A stretch of DNA of 24,087 nt, taken from assembly GCA_027325115.1 (NCBI GenBank), contig DAHWFG010000327.1, positions 1 to 24,087 of the forward strand, read 5' to 3'. The position numbers were made by a program, and so were the translations under genes. Position 1 is the stretch's first letter. Each line of letters opens with the position of its first letter. The stretch comes from JAKBCQ01 sp021807585. Its GTDB lineage: Bacteria; Planctomycetota; Planctomycetia; Isosphaerales; Isosphaeraceae. The notes below the pieces were generated by a model. That model made no database searches and was not told where the DNA came from. It was given only the letters and a program-made list of their open reading frames with translations. Below, piece after piece: positions 13,231 through 20,859 of this stretch.

Positions 13231-14091
13231 ATGGGAATTCGATACTACAAACCGACAAGCCCGGGACGACGGTTCGCGTCGGTCAGCGATTTTTCCGAGC
13301 TGACGGACAAAAACAAGAAGCCCGAGAAGCGTTTGACCGAGCCCCTTCAGAAGAAGGGGGGACGGAATCATCACGGCTTCATCACGGCGCGTCATCGCGG
13401 CGGCGGCCACAAGCGGATGTACCGAATCATCGACTTCCGCCGCAACGACCGCGACGGTCAGGCCGCGCTCGTCACGCACATCGAGTACGATCCCAACCGC
13501 TCGGCGCGGATCGCGTTGATTCAGTTTGAAGACGGCGCCAAACGGTACATCATCGCCCCCGAGGGATTGAAGGCGGGGATGACCGTGACGAACGGCCCCG
13601 ACGCCGAGGCGAAATTGGGCAACTGCCTGCCGATGAGCAAGATCCCCGCGGGGTTGATGATTCACAACATCGAGATGCAACCCGGCGGCGGCGGCAAGCT
13701 GTGTCGCTCGGCTGGGGTATCGGCCACTTTGACGGCGCGCGAGGGAACGTGGGCTCAGGTCACGCTTCCATCGGGCGAAGTGCGGCGGATTCCGGCCGAA
13801 TGTCGCGCCACGATCGGGGTCGTCGGCAATGCCGATCACATGAACATTCGTCTTGGCAAAGCGGGACGAAGTCGGTGGTTGGGACGTCGGCCGCACGTTC
13901 GAGGCGTGGCGATGAATCCCGTCGATCATCCGATGGGGGGGGGCGAGGGACGAACGTCGGGAGGCCGGCATCCGTGCTCGCCGACGGGGAAGCTCGCCAA
14001 GGGGGGCAAGACGCGTCGGCGGCGTAAGCCGTCGAATTCGGCGATCATTCGCCGACGCCGGAGCGTCCGGTACGGTCAACTGAAGATCTAA
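13231..14091 (+). CDS. rplB: 50S ribosomal protein L2
   Basis: 286 aa (usual about 275). L2 is needed for subunit joining and contributes to the peptidyl-transferase region. G-R-N-H-H-G-F-I-T-A-R-H-R-G-G-G-H-K, the R-R-I-P-A-E-C-R region and G-V-A-M-N-P-V-D-H-P-M-G-G-G-E-G-R-T with its conserved histidine are all present. AGGGTGAAG precedes ATG 13231. The 51-nt gap to rplW has nothing notable. The C-terminus is strongly basic, as in the family. Confidence 0.98.
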   Translation: MGIRYYKPTSPGRRFASVSDFSELTDKNKKPEKRLTEPLQKKGGRNHHGFITARHRGGGHKRMYRIIDFRRNDRDGQAALVTHIEYDPNRSARIALIQFEDGAKRYIIAPEGLKAGMTVTNGPDAEAKLGNCLPMSKIPAGLMIHNIEMQPGGGGKLCRSAGVSATLTAREGTWAQVTLPSGEVRRIPAECRATIGVVGNADHMNIRLGKAGRSRWLGRRPHVRGVAMNPVDHPMGGGEGRTSGGRHPCSPTGKLAKGGKTRRRRKPSNSAIIRRRRSVRYGQLKI

Positions 14092-14125
14092 CGAACGATC
14101 GAGAAAGGGACGAGGACGATAATCG

Positions 14126-14410
14126 ATGGGACGATCGCTCAAGAAAGGACCTTACGTCGATGAACGCCTGCTCGAGAAGGTCGAGAAGGCGGAGACGTCG
14201 GGGTCGCGAGAACCGATTAAGACATGGTCGCGCGCGTGTACGATCGTGCCCGAATTCATCGGCAAACACTTCGCGATCCACAACGGTCGCAATTTCATGA
14301 AGCTGTACGTGACCGAGGACATGGTCGGTCACAAGCTCGGCGAATTCGCCCCCACGCGGACGTTCCGCGGTCACGGCGGCAAGGCGGCGAAATCATCGCC
14401 GAAGAAATGA
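14126..14410 (+). CDS. rpsS: 30S ribosomal protein S19
   Basis: 94 aa, normal length. S19 forms a head complex with S13 near the A-site tRNA. M-G-R-S-L-K-K-G-P-Y-V-D, I-K-T-W-S-R, F-I-G and the H-K-L-G-E-F-A-P-T-R-T-F-R-G-H motif are diagnostic. The start is unambiguous by homology. It lies 34 nt after rplB and 52 nt before rplV. Confidence 0.98.
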   Translation: MGRSLKKGPYVDERLLEKVEKAETSGSREPIKTWSRACTIVPEFIGKHFAIHNGRNFMKLYVTEDMVGHKLGEFAPTRTFRGHGGKAAKSSPKK

Positions 14411-14462
14411 TCATTCATACGTGGAATCGTAACGTCCGGCTTTTCGTAGAGGATTGTGTTCG

Positions 14463-14822
14463 ATGACCCCTACTTATCAAGCGTCGCATCGCTTCGCCAA
14501 AATTTCGGTCCGCAAGCTGCGGCCGATTTTGGACATGATCCGAGGCAAATACGCCGACGACGCCGTGGATATGCTTAAATATCTTCCGCATCGCGGCGCC
14601 CGGATGATCGAGCAGGTGCTCAAAAGCGCGATGGCGAACGCCGAGGACCGCGGGATGCGCGATGTCGGAGGGCTCGTGATCATCGACGCGCGAGGCGACG
14701 GCGGGCCGATGTTCAAACGGCTGATGCCGCGATCGCGCGGCATGGCGTATACGATTCGACGAAGAACGGCTCATATATCGATCGGCCTGGTCGATTTGGA
14801 AGCCGCGGCTCTCGCCGACTGA
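14463..14822 (+). CDS. rplV: 50S ribosomal protein L22
   Basis: 119 aa. L22 lines the exit tunnel through its long beta hairpin. The F-A-K-I-S-V-R-K-L-R-P-I-L-D-M-I-R-G-K start and the hairpin region D-G-G-P-M-F-K-R-L-M-P-R-S-R-G-M-A-Y-T-I-R-R-R-T-A-H identify it. ATG 14463 with AGAGGA (14448-14453) is preferred to the GTG at 14454, which overlaps that site. A 98-nt gap to rpsC follows. Confidence 0.97.
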   Translation: MTPTYQASHRFAKISVRKLRPILDMIRGKYADDAVDMLKYLPHRGARMIEQVLKSAMANAEDRGMRDVGGLVIIDARGDGGPMFKRLMPRSRGMAYTIRRRTAHISIGLVDLEAAALAD

Positions 14823-14920
14823 GCCGCGTCGACCGACTGACGACACCGATTACGACCGCTTACTGACCGATCCCGCGAACGGGGTCGAACCGACCGAACC
14901 GAAACAAGGACCGCGAAGTC

Positions 14921-15628
14921 ATGGGGCAAAAAATTCGACCGACCGGTTTCCGCGTCGGAATCATGGAGGACTGGCGGAGCCGCTGGTACGCGAACAAGCA
15001 CGAATTCTCGGACCTGCTCGTCGAGGATTTCAAGATCCGTCAGTTCATCAAGAAGAAATATGGATTTTCGGGGATTCCGAAGATCGAGATCGAGCGGACG
15101 CGGGACGCGGTGATGGTGCTGTTGCATACGGCGCGTCCGGGGGTGATCATCGGTCGCAAGGGCGCCGAGGTCGAGAAACTGCAGGAGGAACTGCAGAAAC
15201 TGACGGGTCGACGGATCGAGATCAAGATCGTCGAGGTGACGCGTCCCGAGATCGACGCACAACTGATCAGTGAGGACATCGCCGAGCAATTGCAAAAGCG
15301 ATCGAGCTTCCGCCGCACGATGAAGCGGGCGCTCGAGCAGACGATGGACGGAGGAGCTCGGGGGGTGAAGGTTCAACTGTCGGGACGACTGGGGGGGGCG
15401 GAGATGTCCCGAACCGAGTCCGCGGCGTTGGGCTCGATTCCACTTTCGACGCTCCGAGCCAAGATCGATTACGGATTCGCCGAGGCCAAGACCGCGCAGG
15501 GGCACATCGGCGTCAAGGTGTGGGTTAACCAAGGCGACTATTTGAAGATCGAGGGAGGTGCCTCCGATGCCCATGATGCCCAAGCGAGTCAAGTACCGAA
15601 AAAGCCAAAAAGGCCGCGTAAAAGGTAA
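14921..15628 (+). CDS. rpsC: 30S ribosomal protein S3
   Basis: 235 aa. S3 forms part of the mRNA entry site. M-G-Q-K-I-R-P-T-G-F-R, the KH-domain loop G-R-K-G at 78-81, and the C-terminal domain with G-R-L-G-G-A-E-M-S-R-T-E (155-166) and I-G-V-K-V-W are all present. The last 20 or so residues (Ser/Ala/Asp, then a Lys/Arg/Pro tail) are encoded in a 62-nt overlap with the start of rplP in another frame. AAGGA before ATG 14921 supports the start. Confidence 0.98.
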   Translation: MGQKIRPTGFRVGIMEDWRSRWYANKHEFSDLLVEDFKIRQFIKKKYGFSGIPKIEIERTRDAVMVLLHTARPGVIIGRKGAEVEKLQEELQKLTGRRIEIKIVEVTRPEIDAQLISEDIAEQLQKRSSFRRTMKRALEQTMDGGARGVKVQLSGRLGGAEMSRTESAALGSIPLSTLRAKIDYGFAEAKTAQGHIGVKVWVNQGDYLKIEGGASDAHDAQASQVPKKPKRPRKR

Positions 15629-15986
15629 CGCGACCCGCGGCAATTATGTCGCGTTCGGCGAGTACGGCTTGCAAGCGACCGAGCCCGGTAAGATCAGCGC
15701 CCAGACGATCGAAGCGGGTCGAATCGTCGCGAGTCAGTCGGTTAAAGGGGGAGGGAAGGTTTATATCCGCATCTTCCCCCACAAGAGCGTCACGTCGATC
15801 CCCGCCGAAACCCGGATGGGTAAAGGCAAGGGGGAAGTCGAATTCTGGGCCGCGGTCGTGAAACCGGGGACGATTTTGTTCGAGCTCGCGGGAATGACCG
15901 AGGATCAGGCTCGCGCCACCCTCGCCCGCGTCGCTTACAAAATGCCCGTCGCGTGCCGGTTCGTCACCCGCAGGCCGACGTTGTAA
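15567..15986 (+). CDS. rplP: 50S ribosomal protein L16
   Basis: 139 aa. L16 organises the A-site side of the peptidyl-transferase centre. M-P-K-R-V-K-Y-R-K-S-Q-K-G-R, G-L-Q-A-T-E-P-G-K-I-S, I-R-I-F-P-H-K-S-V-T and R-M-G-K-G-K-G are diagnostic. GGGAGG (15553-15558) is 8 nt before ATG 15567; further in-frame ATGs at 15573 and 15576 and GTG 15558 are alternatives. The start lies inside rpsC, so reinitiation or coupling is expected. Confidence 0.97.
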   Translation: MPMMPKRVKYRKSQKGRVKGNATRGNYVAFGEYGLQATEPGKISAQTIEAGRIVASQSVKGGGKVYIRIFPHKSVTSIPAETRMGKGKGEVEFWAAVVKPGTILFELAGMTEDQARATLARVAYKMPVACRFVTRRPTL

Positions 15987-16058
15987 CAGATTTTCATCGA
16001 TTTTCGTATTATTACCAAGTATATCGACAAGTGATACTTTGTTGGAATCGAACCGATC

Positions 16059-16292
16059 ATGAGCAAGCCCGCCGTTCTGCGAGAACAAACCGACGAGCAG
16101 CTCGAGCTTTCGTTGCAAGAGATGCGGGACAACCTGTTCCGGCTTCGGCTTCAAAGCGAGACCGAGCGGCTCGAGGCGCCGAGCGAGATCATCAAGGCCA
16201 AACGCGAGATCGCGCGGATCAAAACGATCCTCCGAGCCCGCGAGCTCGAACGAGCGGCGAAAGCCGAAGCGACCGCCGCGGCGCGGGCGTGA
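16059..16292 (+). CDS. rpmC: 50S ribosomal protein L29
   Basis: 77 aa, two-helix protein at the tunnel exit. L-R-E-Q-T-D-E-Q-L-E-L-S-L-Q-E and the R-D-N-L-F-R-L-R-L-Q motif are typical; an Ala/Glu-rich C-terminal helix extends the chain slightly. The 72-nt gap before it is unusually AT-rich, with a 6-bp inverted repeat AAGTAT/ATACTT (16017-16022 and 16034-16039). The ribosome binding site is weak. The stop codon overlaps a potential GTG start of rpsQ. Confidence 0.95.
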   Translation: MSKPAVLREQTDEQLELSLQEMRDNLFRLRLQSETERLEAPSEIIKAKREIARIKTILRARELERAAKAEATAAARA

Positions 16293-16342
16293 CCGGCGAA
16301 CGACACCCCTTATTACCCAGCGAGAGCGAACGAGCGAAGCCC

Positions 16343-16669
16343 ATGAATCAGCCCGACGCGACGACGCCCGACCGGTCCCGACGCAAGACCGAGATCGGCG
16401 TGGTGACCTCCGACAAAATGATGAAGACGCGGCGCGTCGAAGTCGAACGACTGACGCCCCACCCCAAGTACGGCAAGTTCATCCGCCGTCGCACCGTGCT
16501 CCACGCGCACGACGAGGAGAACACGTCGAAGACGGGGGACATGGTTGAGGTGATGGAGACGCGGCCGATGTCCAAGCTCAAGCGGTGGCGAATCATCCGC
16601 GTCGTCCGTCCAGGAGCGCGAGCGGCGCTCGTCGCCGAGGCGACGACCCCCGCGGTCGCGACCGAATGA
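16343..16669 (+). CDS. rpsQ: 30S ribosomal protein S17
   Basis: 108 aa. S17 is an early 16S-binding protein with an OB fold. G-V-V-T-S-D-K-M-M-K-T, H-P-K-Y-G-K-F-I-R-R-R and V-M-E-T-R-P-M-S-K-L-K-R-W-R are diagnostic; an Ala-rich tail follows. ATG 16343 is chosen because it gives near-normal length, although its ribosome binding site is poor. GTG 16289 is in frame and overlaps the rpmC stop by GTGA, so an 18-residue N-terminal extension with translational coupling is a real alternative. Confidence 0.94.
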   Translation: MNQPDATTPDRSRRKTEIGVVTSDKMMKTRRVEVERLTPHPKYGKFIRRRTVLHAHDEENTSKTGDMVEVMETRPMSKLKRWRIIRVVRPGARAALVAEATTPAVATE

Positions 16670-16752
16670 CCGATCGTCGACGCCCGCGACCTTCGCGACG
16701 CGTCGAGTACGGTGAAACCGAATCATCATTAACGGCTAGTTGTATCGAGATA

Positions 16753-16780
16753 GGTTCGCGTCGTCCGGGTCGACCGAACC
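16753..16780 (+). promoter_or_regulatory. Bulged hairpin in the rpsQ-rplN gap
   Basis: GGTTCG (16753-16758) pairs with CGAACC (16775-16780) and, across one bulged C at 16759, GTCG (16760-16763) pairs with CGAC (16771-16774): 10 bp with a 7-nt loop, 63 nt before rplN. It shares the single-bulged-C design of the large rpsJ-rplC hairpin. Function unknown. Confidence 0.45.
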
Positions 16781-16843
16781 GCTGCCAGGTGGAACCCGAC
16801 GAGGATCCGCGGCGCGAGGCGACCGCGGAGGGAAGCGACCGCC

Positions 16844-17224
16844 ATGATTCAGATGCAAACGCGACTCGACGTCGCCGACAACACCGGCGCCAAGGAAGTG
16901 ATGTGCTTCAAGGTGCTGGGAGGGAGCGCATCGCGGTACAAACGACGCGCCGCGGGGCTCGGCGACGTCATCATCGCCAGCGTCAAAAAGGCGAGCTCGG
17001 GGGGAGACGTGAAGGCCGGCGACGTCGTCCGTTGCGTCGTCGTCCGCGTCCGCAACTCGACCCGCCGCGCCGACGGATCGTACGTCCGGTTCGATCGCAA
17101 CGCGTGCGTCCTGATCGACAACGACAAAAACCCGCGCGGCACCCGCATCTTCGGCGCGATCGCCAAAGAATTGCGTGATCATCAATTCATGAAAATCATC
17201 AGCCTCGCGTCCGAGGTCGTCTAA
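16844..17224 (+). CDS. rplN: 50S ribosomal protein L14
   Basis: 126 aa, normal length. L14 lies at the intersubunit face and binds translation factors such as RsfS. M-I-Q-M-Q-T-R-L-D-V-A-D-N-T-G-A-K, the V-K-K-A motif and F-D-R-N-A-C-V-L-I-D are diagnostic. GGAGGGA before ATG 16844 gives a strong start. It is preceded by a 174-nt gap with a hairpin. Confidence 0.98.
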   Translation: MIQMQTRLDVADNTGAKEVMCFKVLGGSASRYKRRAAGLGDVIIASVKKASSGGDVKAGDVVRCVVVRVRNSTRRADGSYVRFDRNACVLIDNDKNPRGTRIFGAIAKELRDHQFMKIISLASEVV

Positions 17225-17263
17225 GCTCGACCCGATCGCGGCGATCCGCCAAGGAGATTTTTA

Positions 17264-17653
17264 ATGCACATACGAAAAGATGATCAAGTCGAGGTGATCA
17301 CGGGGGACGACAAGGGATCGTCGTCGGATCGTCGGATCGCCAAGGTTTTGCGCGTTTTGCCCGACCGGGGCAAGGTCGTGGTCGAGGGAGTGAACCGCGT
17401 TTACAAGCACATGAAGCCGAGCGCCAAGAATCAGAAGGGGGGCCGGCTTTCGAAGGAGATGCCGGTCGACGCGTCGAACGTGCTCTTATATTGCCCGAGC
17501 TGCAATCGAGGGGTACGGATCGGTCATCGCTACACCGCGACGGGTCAGAAGGAGCGCTATTGCAAGAAATGCTCGACGGGGCTCGGCGCTCTCGGCGTCC
17601 CCAAGCCCGCTCGCGCCGCGGCGAAGCCGGGCGACGTCAAAAAGAAGGCTTAA
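17264..17653 (+). CDS. rplX: 50S ribosomal protein L24 with C-terminal zinc-ribbon-like segment
   Basis: 129 aa (about 105 usual). L24 initiates 50S assembly. The KOW motif covers about residues 4-45 (D-D-Q-V-E-V-I-T-G-D-D-K-G ... G-V-N-R-V-Y-K-H). Two C-x-x-C pairs at residues 77/80 and 100/103 form a zinc-ribbon-like segment, followed by a Lys/Ala/Pro tail. The KOW loop contains a small Ser-Ser-Ser-Asp insertion. AAGGAG precedes ATG 17264. Confidence 0.96.
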   Translation: MHIRKDDQVEVITGDDKGSSSDRRIAKVLRVLPDRGKVVVEGVNRVYKHMKPSAKNQKGGRLSKEMPVDASNVLLYCPSCNRGVRIGHRYTATGQKERYCKKCSTGLGALGVPKPARAAAKPGDVKKKA

Positions 17654-17714
17654 TTCGATCGACTCCGCCGTTCTCAAACGAGTGAACGGACGTAACTTTC
17701 ACTAGGTTGTTCGC

Positions 17715-18290
17715 ATGGCACGCTTGCTCGATCAGTATCATGAAACGGTATCCGCGGCGATGGCCCAGAAGTTCGGCCTGACGAACAAGATGGCGATCCC
17801 GCGGATCGACAAGATCGTCGTCAACATGGGAGTCGGGCGGGCGACGCAGGACAAAGCGGTGCTCGATTCGGCGGTCGACAGTCTCGCCAAGATCACGGGT
17901 CAGAAACCGCTCGTCACCAAGGCGCGGATGTCGGTCGCGAGCTTCAGGCTCCGCGAGGGGAACGAGATCGGCTGCAAGGTGACGCTCCGCGGCAAACGGA
18001 TGTACGAGTTTCTCGATCGCTTGATCTCGATCGCTCTGCCCCGTATCCGCGACTTCCGCGGCGTCAACCCGAACAGTTTCGACGGCCACGGCAACTACAC
18101 CCTCGGCCTCGCCGAACAGGTGGTGTTTCCCGAGATCGACGCCGATCGGTTGCAACACACGCAGGGGATGGATATTACGATCGTCACCACGGCGACTTCC
18201 GACGACCAGGCGCGGGAACTCCTCACCCAGATGGGGATGCCGTTCCGCCTGCCCGGCGGTCGCGACAAAACCGGCAAGCTAAACAAGTAA
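17715..18290 (+). CDS. rplE: 50S ribosomal protein L5
   Basis: 191 aa. L5 binds 5S rRNA in the central protuberance. I-P-R-I-D-K-I-V-V-N-M-G-V-G, the A-K-I-T-G-Q-K-P-L-V-T-K-A region and L-R-G-K-R-M-Y-E-F-L-D-R-L are diagnostic; the C-terminal M-G-M-P-F-R block is intact, followed by a short basic tail. The ribosome binding site before ATG 17715 is weak. Followed by the zinc-type S14 gene 56 nt later. Confidence 0.98.
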   Translation: MARLLDQYHETVSAAMAQKFGLTNKMAIPRIDKIVVNMGVGRATQDKAVLDSAVDSLAKITGQKPLVTKARMSVASFRLREGNEIGCKVTLRGKRMYEFLDRLISIALPRIRDFRGVNPNSFDGHGNYTLGLAEQVVFPEIDADRLQHTQGMDITIVTTATSDDQARELLTQMGMPFRLPGGRDKTGKLNK

Positions 18291-18346
18291 TCGTTTTTTG
18301 ATCGATCACGGTATTTTCCAAGATCAAACGGGGGCGCAATCGAGCG

Positions 18347-18532
18347 ATGTCCACCAAGGCACAGGCGATCAAATCGCAAACGCCGCGTAAGTTCGCGGTG
18401 CAACACCGCAACCGCTGCAAGCTTTGCGGCCGGCCGCGGGGTTTTTATCGCAAGTTCGGCGTCTGCCGGATTTGTTTCCGCTCGCTCGCGAGCAAAGGTC
18501 TGATCCCCGGCGTCAAGAAGGCGAGCTGGTGA
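18347..18532 (+). CDS. rpsN: 30S ribosomal protein S14, zinc-binding type
   Basis: 61 aa, the short zinc-containing (type Z) form. Cysteines 24/27 and 40/43 form the zinc site: C-K-L-C-G-R-P-R-G-F-Y-R-K-F-G-V-C-R-I-C-F-R. The conserved C-terminus G-L-I-P-G-V-K-K-A-S-W is complete. Together with the cysteine-containing L24 this suggests a zinc-dependent ribosome set; no zinc-free duplicate is in this window. A GC-rich 6-bp inverted repeat (CGCGTC 18538-18543 / GACGCG 18549-18554) follows the stop. Confidence 0.97.
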   Translation: MSTKAQAIKSQTPRKFAVQHRNRCKLCGRPRGFYRKFGVCRICFRSLASKGLIPGVKKASW

Positions 18533-18721
18533 CGCCCCGCGTCGCCAGGACGCGAACCCGATCGTATCGAGTGTGGGTTTAGGTGTTGAGATTCCTTTGA
18601 TTTTTTGAATTAACGCCGAATCGAACCGAACCGGCGCACCGTCGCGCCGACCCGCCGTCGCCGAATCGTCCGCGACCAAGCGACGGGGTTACCCGCGACG
18701 GTGAAGAGGACACGCCAAGCG
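18533..18721 (+). other. rpsN-rpsH gap
   Basis: 189 nt without a gene. It starts with a CGCGTC-GCCAG-GACGCG hairpin 5 nt after the rpsN stop and later contains an AT-rich patch with a six-T run (about 18596-18613). Hairpin and T-run are about 45 nt apart, so this is not a classical terminator, and no convincing promoter was found. Confidence 0.35.
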
Positions 18722-19117
18722 ATGATGACCGACCCGATCGCCGACATGCTCACGCGGATCCGCAACGCCACGCGGATCGAGCGTCCCTATGTCGAGATGC
18801 CGACCTCGAAGATGCGTCGGGGTATCGCCCAGACGCTGCAGGATGAAGGGTTTATTTGGGACTTCGAAGAGATCGAAACCGTCCCCGCTCGGACCCTTCG
18901 GCTGCACCTGAAATACGGCCCCAACGGCGAGCGTTTGATCACCCGGATCGACCGCGTGAGCAAGCCCGGCTGCCGCGTGTATCGCGGCTACCGTGATCTC
19001 AGGCCCGTATTGAGCGGCATGGGGATTCACATCCTCAGCACGCCGCAGGGAGTGATGAGCGACCGCAAGGCGCGGACGCTCAAGGTCGGCGGCGAATTGT
19101 TGGCCCTCGTTCACTAA
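18722..19117 (+). CDS. rpsH: 30S ribosomal protein S8
   Basis: 131 aa. S8 binds the central domain of 16S rRNA and represses the spc operon in enterobacteria. M-T-D-P-I-A-D-M-L-T-R-I-R-N-A at the start and the C-terminal S-T-P-Q-G-V-M-S-D-R-K-A-R block (from about 110) are diagnostic. Two adjacent ATGs (18722 and 18725) can serve; AGAGGA at 18705-18710 favours the first slightly. Confidence 0.97.
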   Translation: MMTDPIADMLTRIRNATRIERPYVEMPTSKMRRGIAQTLQDEGFIWDFEEIETVPARTLRLHLKYGPNGERLITRIDRVSKPGCRVYRGYRDLRPVLSGMGIHILSTPQGVMSDRKARTLKVGGELLALVH

Positions 19118-19180
19118 GACAAGCCATTTATCAGCGTCGCGGGCGTCGTCGACGTCCGTCGAGCGGAAAGGGGTGGGAAG

Positions 19181-19732
19181 ATGTCTCGAATCGGCCGCAA
19201 GCCGATCCCGGTTCCGGCCGGCGTCAAGGTGTCGGTCGCGGATTCGACGGTCCGGGTCGAGGGACCGGGAGGAAAGCTCGAATTCACGTATCGTGAAGGC
19301 ATTACCGTGAACTACGACGACGCGAACCGCCGGATCGACGTCGTTCGCGCCGACGACGAGCGGCAAAACCGCTCGCTCCACGGGCTGACGCGGAGCCTGA
19401 TCGCCAACATGGTGCAAGGCGTGACGACGGGCTACTCCAAGAAGCTCGAGATCGTCGGCGTCGGTTACCAGGCGCAACTACGAGGCGCCGATACCGTCGC
19501 GCTCCAGGTCGGCTATGCGAATCAAGTGCTGATGAAAGCGCCCCCGGGGGTGAAGATCGTCGTCCCCGACCCGACGCACATCACGATCAGCGGCGCCGAC
19601 AAACAGGCGGTCGGCCAGTTCGCCGCCGAGGTCCGCAAGGTGCGCAAGCCCGAGCCGTATAAAGGCAAGGGAATCCGTTACGAGGGAGAGGCCGTGCGGC
19701 GCAAGGCGGGCAAGGCGTTCGGCGCCAAATGA
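19181..19732 (+). CDS. rplF: 50S ribosomal protein L6
   Basis: 183 aa. L6 lies near the sarcin-ricin loop. M-S-R-I-G-R-K-P-I-P-V-P-A-G-V at the start, the internal duplication of the fold and the C-terminal signature K-P-E-P-Y-K-G-K-G-I-R-Y are complete. AAGGGGTGGGAAG precedes ATG 19181. It is followed by a 150-nt gap containing two inverted repeats. Confidence 0.98.
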   Translation: MSRIGRKPIPVPAGVKVSVADSTVRVEGPGGKLEFTYREGITVNYDDANRRIDVVRADDERQNRSLHGLTRSLIANMVQGVTTGYSKKLEIVGVGYQAQLRGADTVALQVGYANQVLMKAPPGVKIVVPDPTHITISGADKQAVGQFAAEVRKVRKPEPYKGKGIRYEGEAVRRKAGKAFGAK

Positions 19733-19779
19733 TCGTATCGGCCAAGCGACTGCATACGCAAGCTTATGTTAAAACGAAA

Positions 19780-19852
19780 GCGGCGACGATCGCTCGCCGC
19801 GTGAGATCGGAATCGACGACGGGATTGGGCGTCCGGTCGGCATCGGCCGCCC
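19780..19852 (+). promoter_or_regulatory. Two inverted repeats in the rplF-rplR gap
   Basis: GCGGCGA (19780-19786) pairs with TCGCCGC (19794-19800) around a 7-nt loop, and GGGCG (19827-19831) pairs with CGCCC (19848-19852). Both are non-coding and lie 30-100 nt before the TTG start of rplR. No T-run follows. They may be GC-rich chance pairing; listed because similar elements recur in other gaps of this cluster. Confidence 0.35.
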
Positions 19853-19882
19853 CTCAAACCCCAAGGCGGAAAGGGTGGAACG

Positions 19883-20251
19883 TTGAATCAACGCAAGCAG
19901 GTTCAGGTACGGCGGGTGCGCCGGCAACGGCACGTGCGCAAGCGGCTTTACGGCGTGGCCGAACGGCCGCGGCTCGCCGTGTTTCGCAGTTCTAAACATA
20001 TTTACGCACAAGTGATCAACGACAGCACGGGGACGACGCTGGTCTCGGCGGGGACGCTCGAGCCCGAAGTTCGCAAAGAGGCGGCTTACGGCGGGAACAA
20101 GGCCGCCGCCGCGGTCGTCGGCCGGTTGATCGCCGAGCGCGCCAAGCAAGCCGGGATTGACAAGATCTGCTTCGACCGTCGAAGCTACAAATATCACGGC
20201 CGGATTCAAGCGCTCGCCGAGGCGGCGCGGCAAGCGGGCCTCAGTTTTTAA
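19883..20251 (+). CDS. rplR: 50S ribosomal protein L18
   Basis: 122 aa. L18 binds 5S rRNA with L5. R-P-R-L-A-V-F-R-S-S-K-H-I-Y-A-Q-V-I-N-D, A-A-x-x-V-G and F-D-R-R-S-Y-K-Y-H-G-R are diagnostic. The start appears to be TTG 19883, with AAAGGGTGG (19869-19878) at proper spacing; the only other nearby in-frame option is a GTG 10 codons later, which would remove part of the basic N-terminus. Confidence 0.96.
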   Translation: MNQRKQVQVRRVRRQRHVRKRLYGVAERPRLAVFRSSKHIYAQVINDSTGTTLVSAGTLEPEVRKEAAYGGNKAAAAVVGRLIAERAKQAGIDKICFDRRSYKYHGRIQALAEAARQAGLSF

Positions 20252-20345
20252 CGTTGCGATTGATCCCACGCGGGGCGGAACGTTTCCCGTCTCGTGTTCG
20301 TTTTATCCGTGGATTTCCTGATTTTTTATGGGAGGCGATTCCGCC

Positions 20346-20855
20346 GTGGCAAGCGAGAGTCGAGACCGTGACCGAGACCGCGACCGAGATCGCGGCGACT
20401 GGTCCGAAAGCGTCGTATCGATCCGCCGGTGCGCGGCGGTGGTGAAGGGGGGGCGTCGATTCAGCTTCAACGCGCTCGTGGTCGTCGGCGACGGCCGAGG
20501 GCAAGTCGCTTGGGGCTACGGCAAGGCGAGCGAAGTGCCTCCCGCGGTTGAAAAAGGAGTCAAGGACGCGAAAAAGCAGATCAAGCGCGTCCTTGTTAAA
20601 GGCGGGACGATTCCGCACGCGGTGATCGGCCGCTTCGGCGCGTCGCGCGTGTTGATGTTCCCTGCGCGTCCCGGTACGGGCGTGATCGCGGGGGGCGCGG
20701 TCCGCGCCGTGGTGCAGGCCGTCGGCATCACCGATATCCTCACCAAGAGCTACGGTTCGACGAACAAACTCAATCTCGTCAAGGCGACGCTCGACGGCTT
20801 GCTGCGGCTTCGCTCCAAAGAAGAAATCGCGCGGCTGCGCGGCGTGGAGTTATAA
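20346..20855 (+). CDS. rpsE: 30S ribosomal protein S5 with Arg-Asp repeat leader
   Basis: 169 aa from GTG 20346, preceded by GGGAGG (20330-20335); ATG 20328 (175 aa) has no binding site. S5 helps accuracy and mRNA helicase activity. V-V-K-G-G-R-R-F-S-F-N-A-L-V-V-V-G-D, G-Y-G-K-A-S-E-V-P and the second domain P-A-R-P-G-T-G-V-I-A-G-G are typical. The N-terminal leader is an alternating Arg-Asp run (five R-D pairs) encoded by an imperfect 6-nt repeat. Only 4 nt separate the stop from rplO, with no rpmD between. Confidence 0.96.
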   Translation: MASESRDRDRDRDRDRGDWSESVVSIRRCAAVVKGGRRFSFNALVVVGDGRGQVAWGYGKASEVPPAVEKGVKDAKKQIKRVLVKGGTIPHAVIGRFGASRVLMFPARPGTGVIAGGAVRAVVQAVGITDILTKSYGSTNKLNLVKATLDGLLRLRSKEEIARLRGVEL

Positions 20856-20859
20856 CGAC

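Noticed and set aside
13174..14142. Long antisense ORF opposite rplB (and similar ones opposite rpsC and rpsH/rplF)
   Set aside because: Arg/His/Asp-rich shadow translations of strongly conserved ribosomal protein genes; no independent support.
15981..16012. Promoter before rpmC (TTGTAA ... TATTAT)
   Set aside because: The spacer is 20 nt and the -35-like box overlaps the rplP stop; too weak to report as a promoter.
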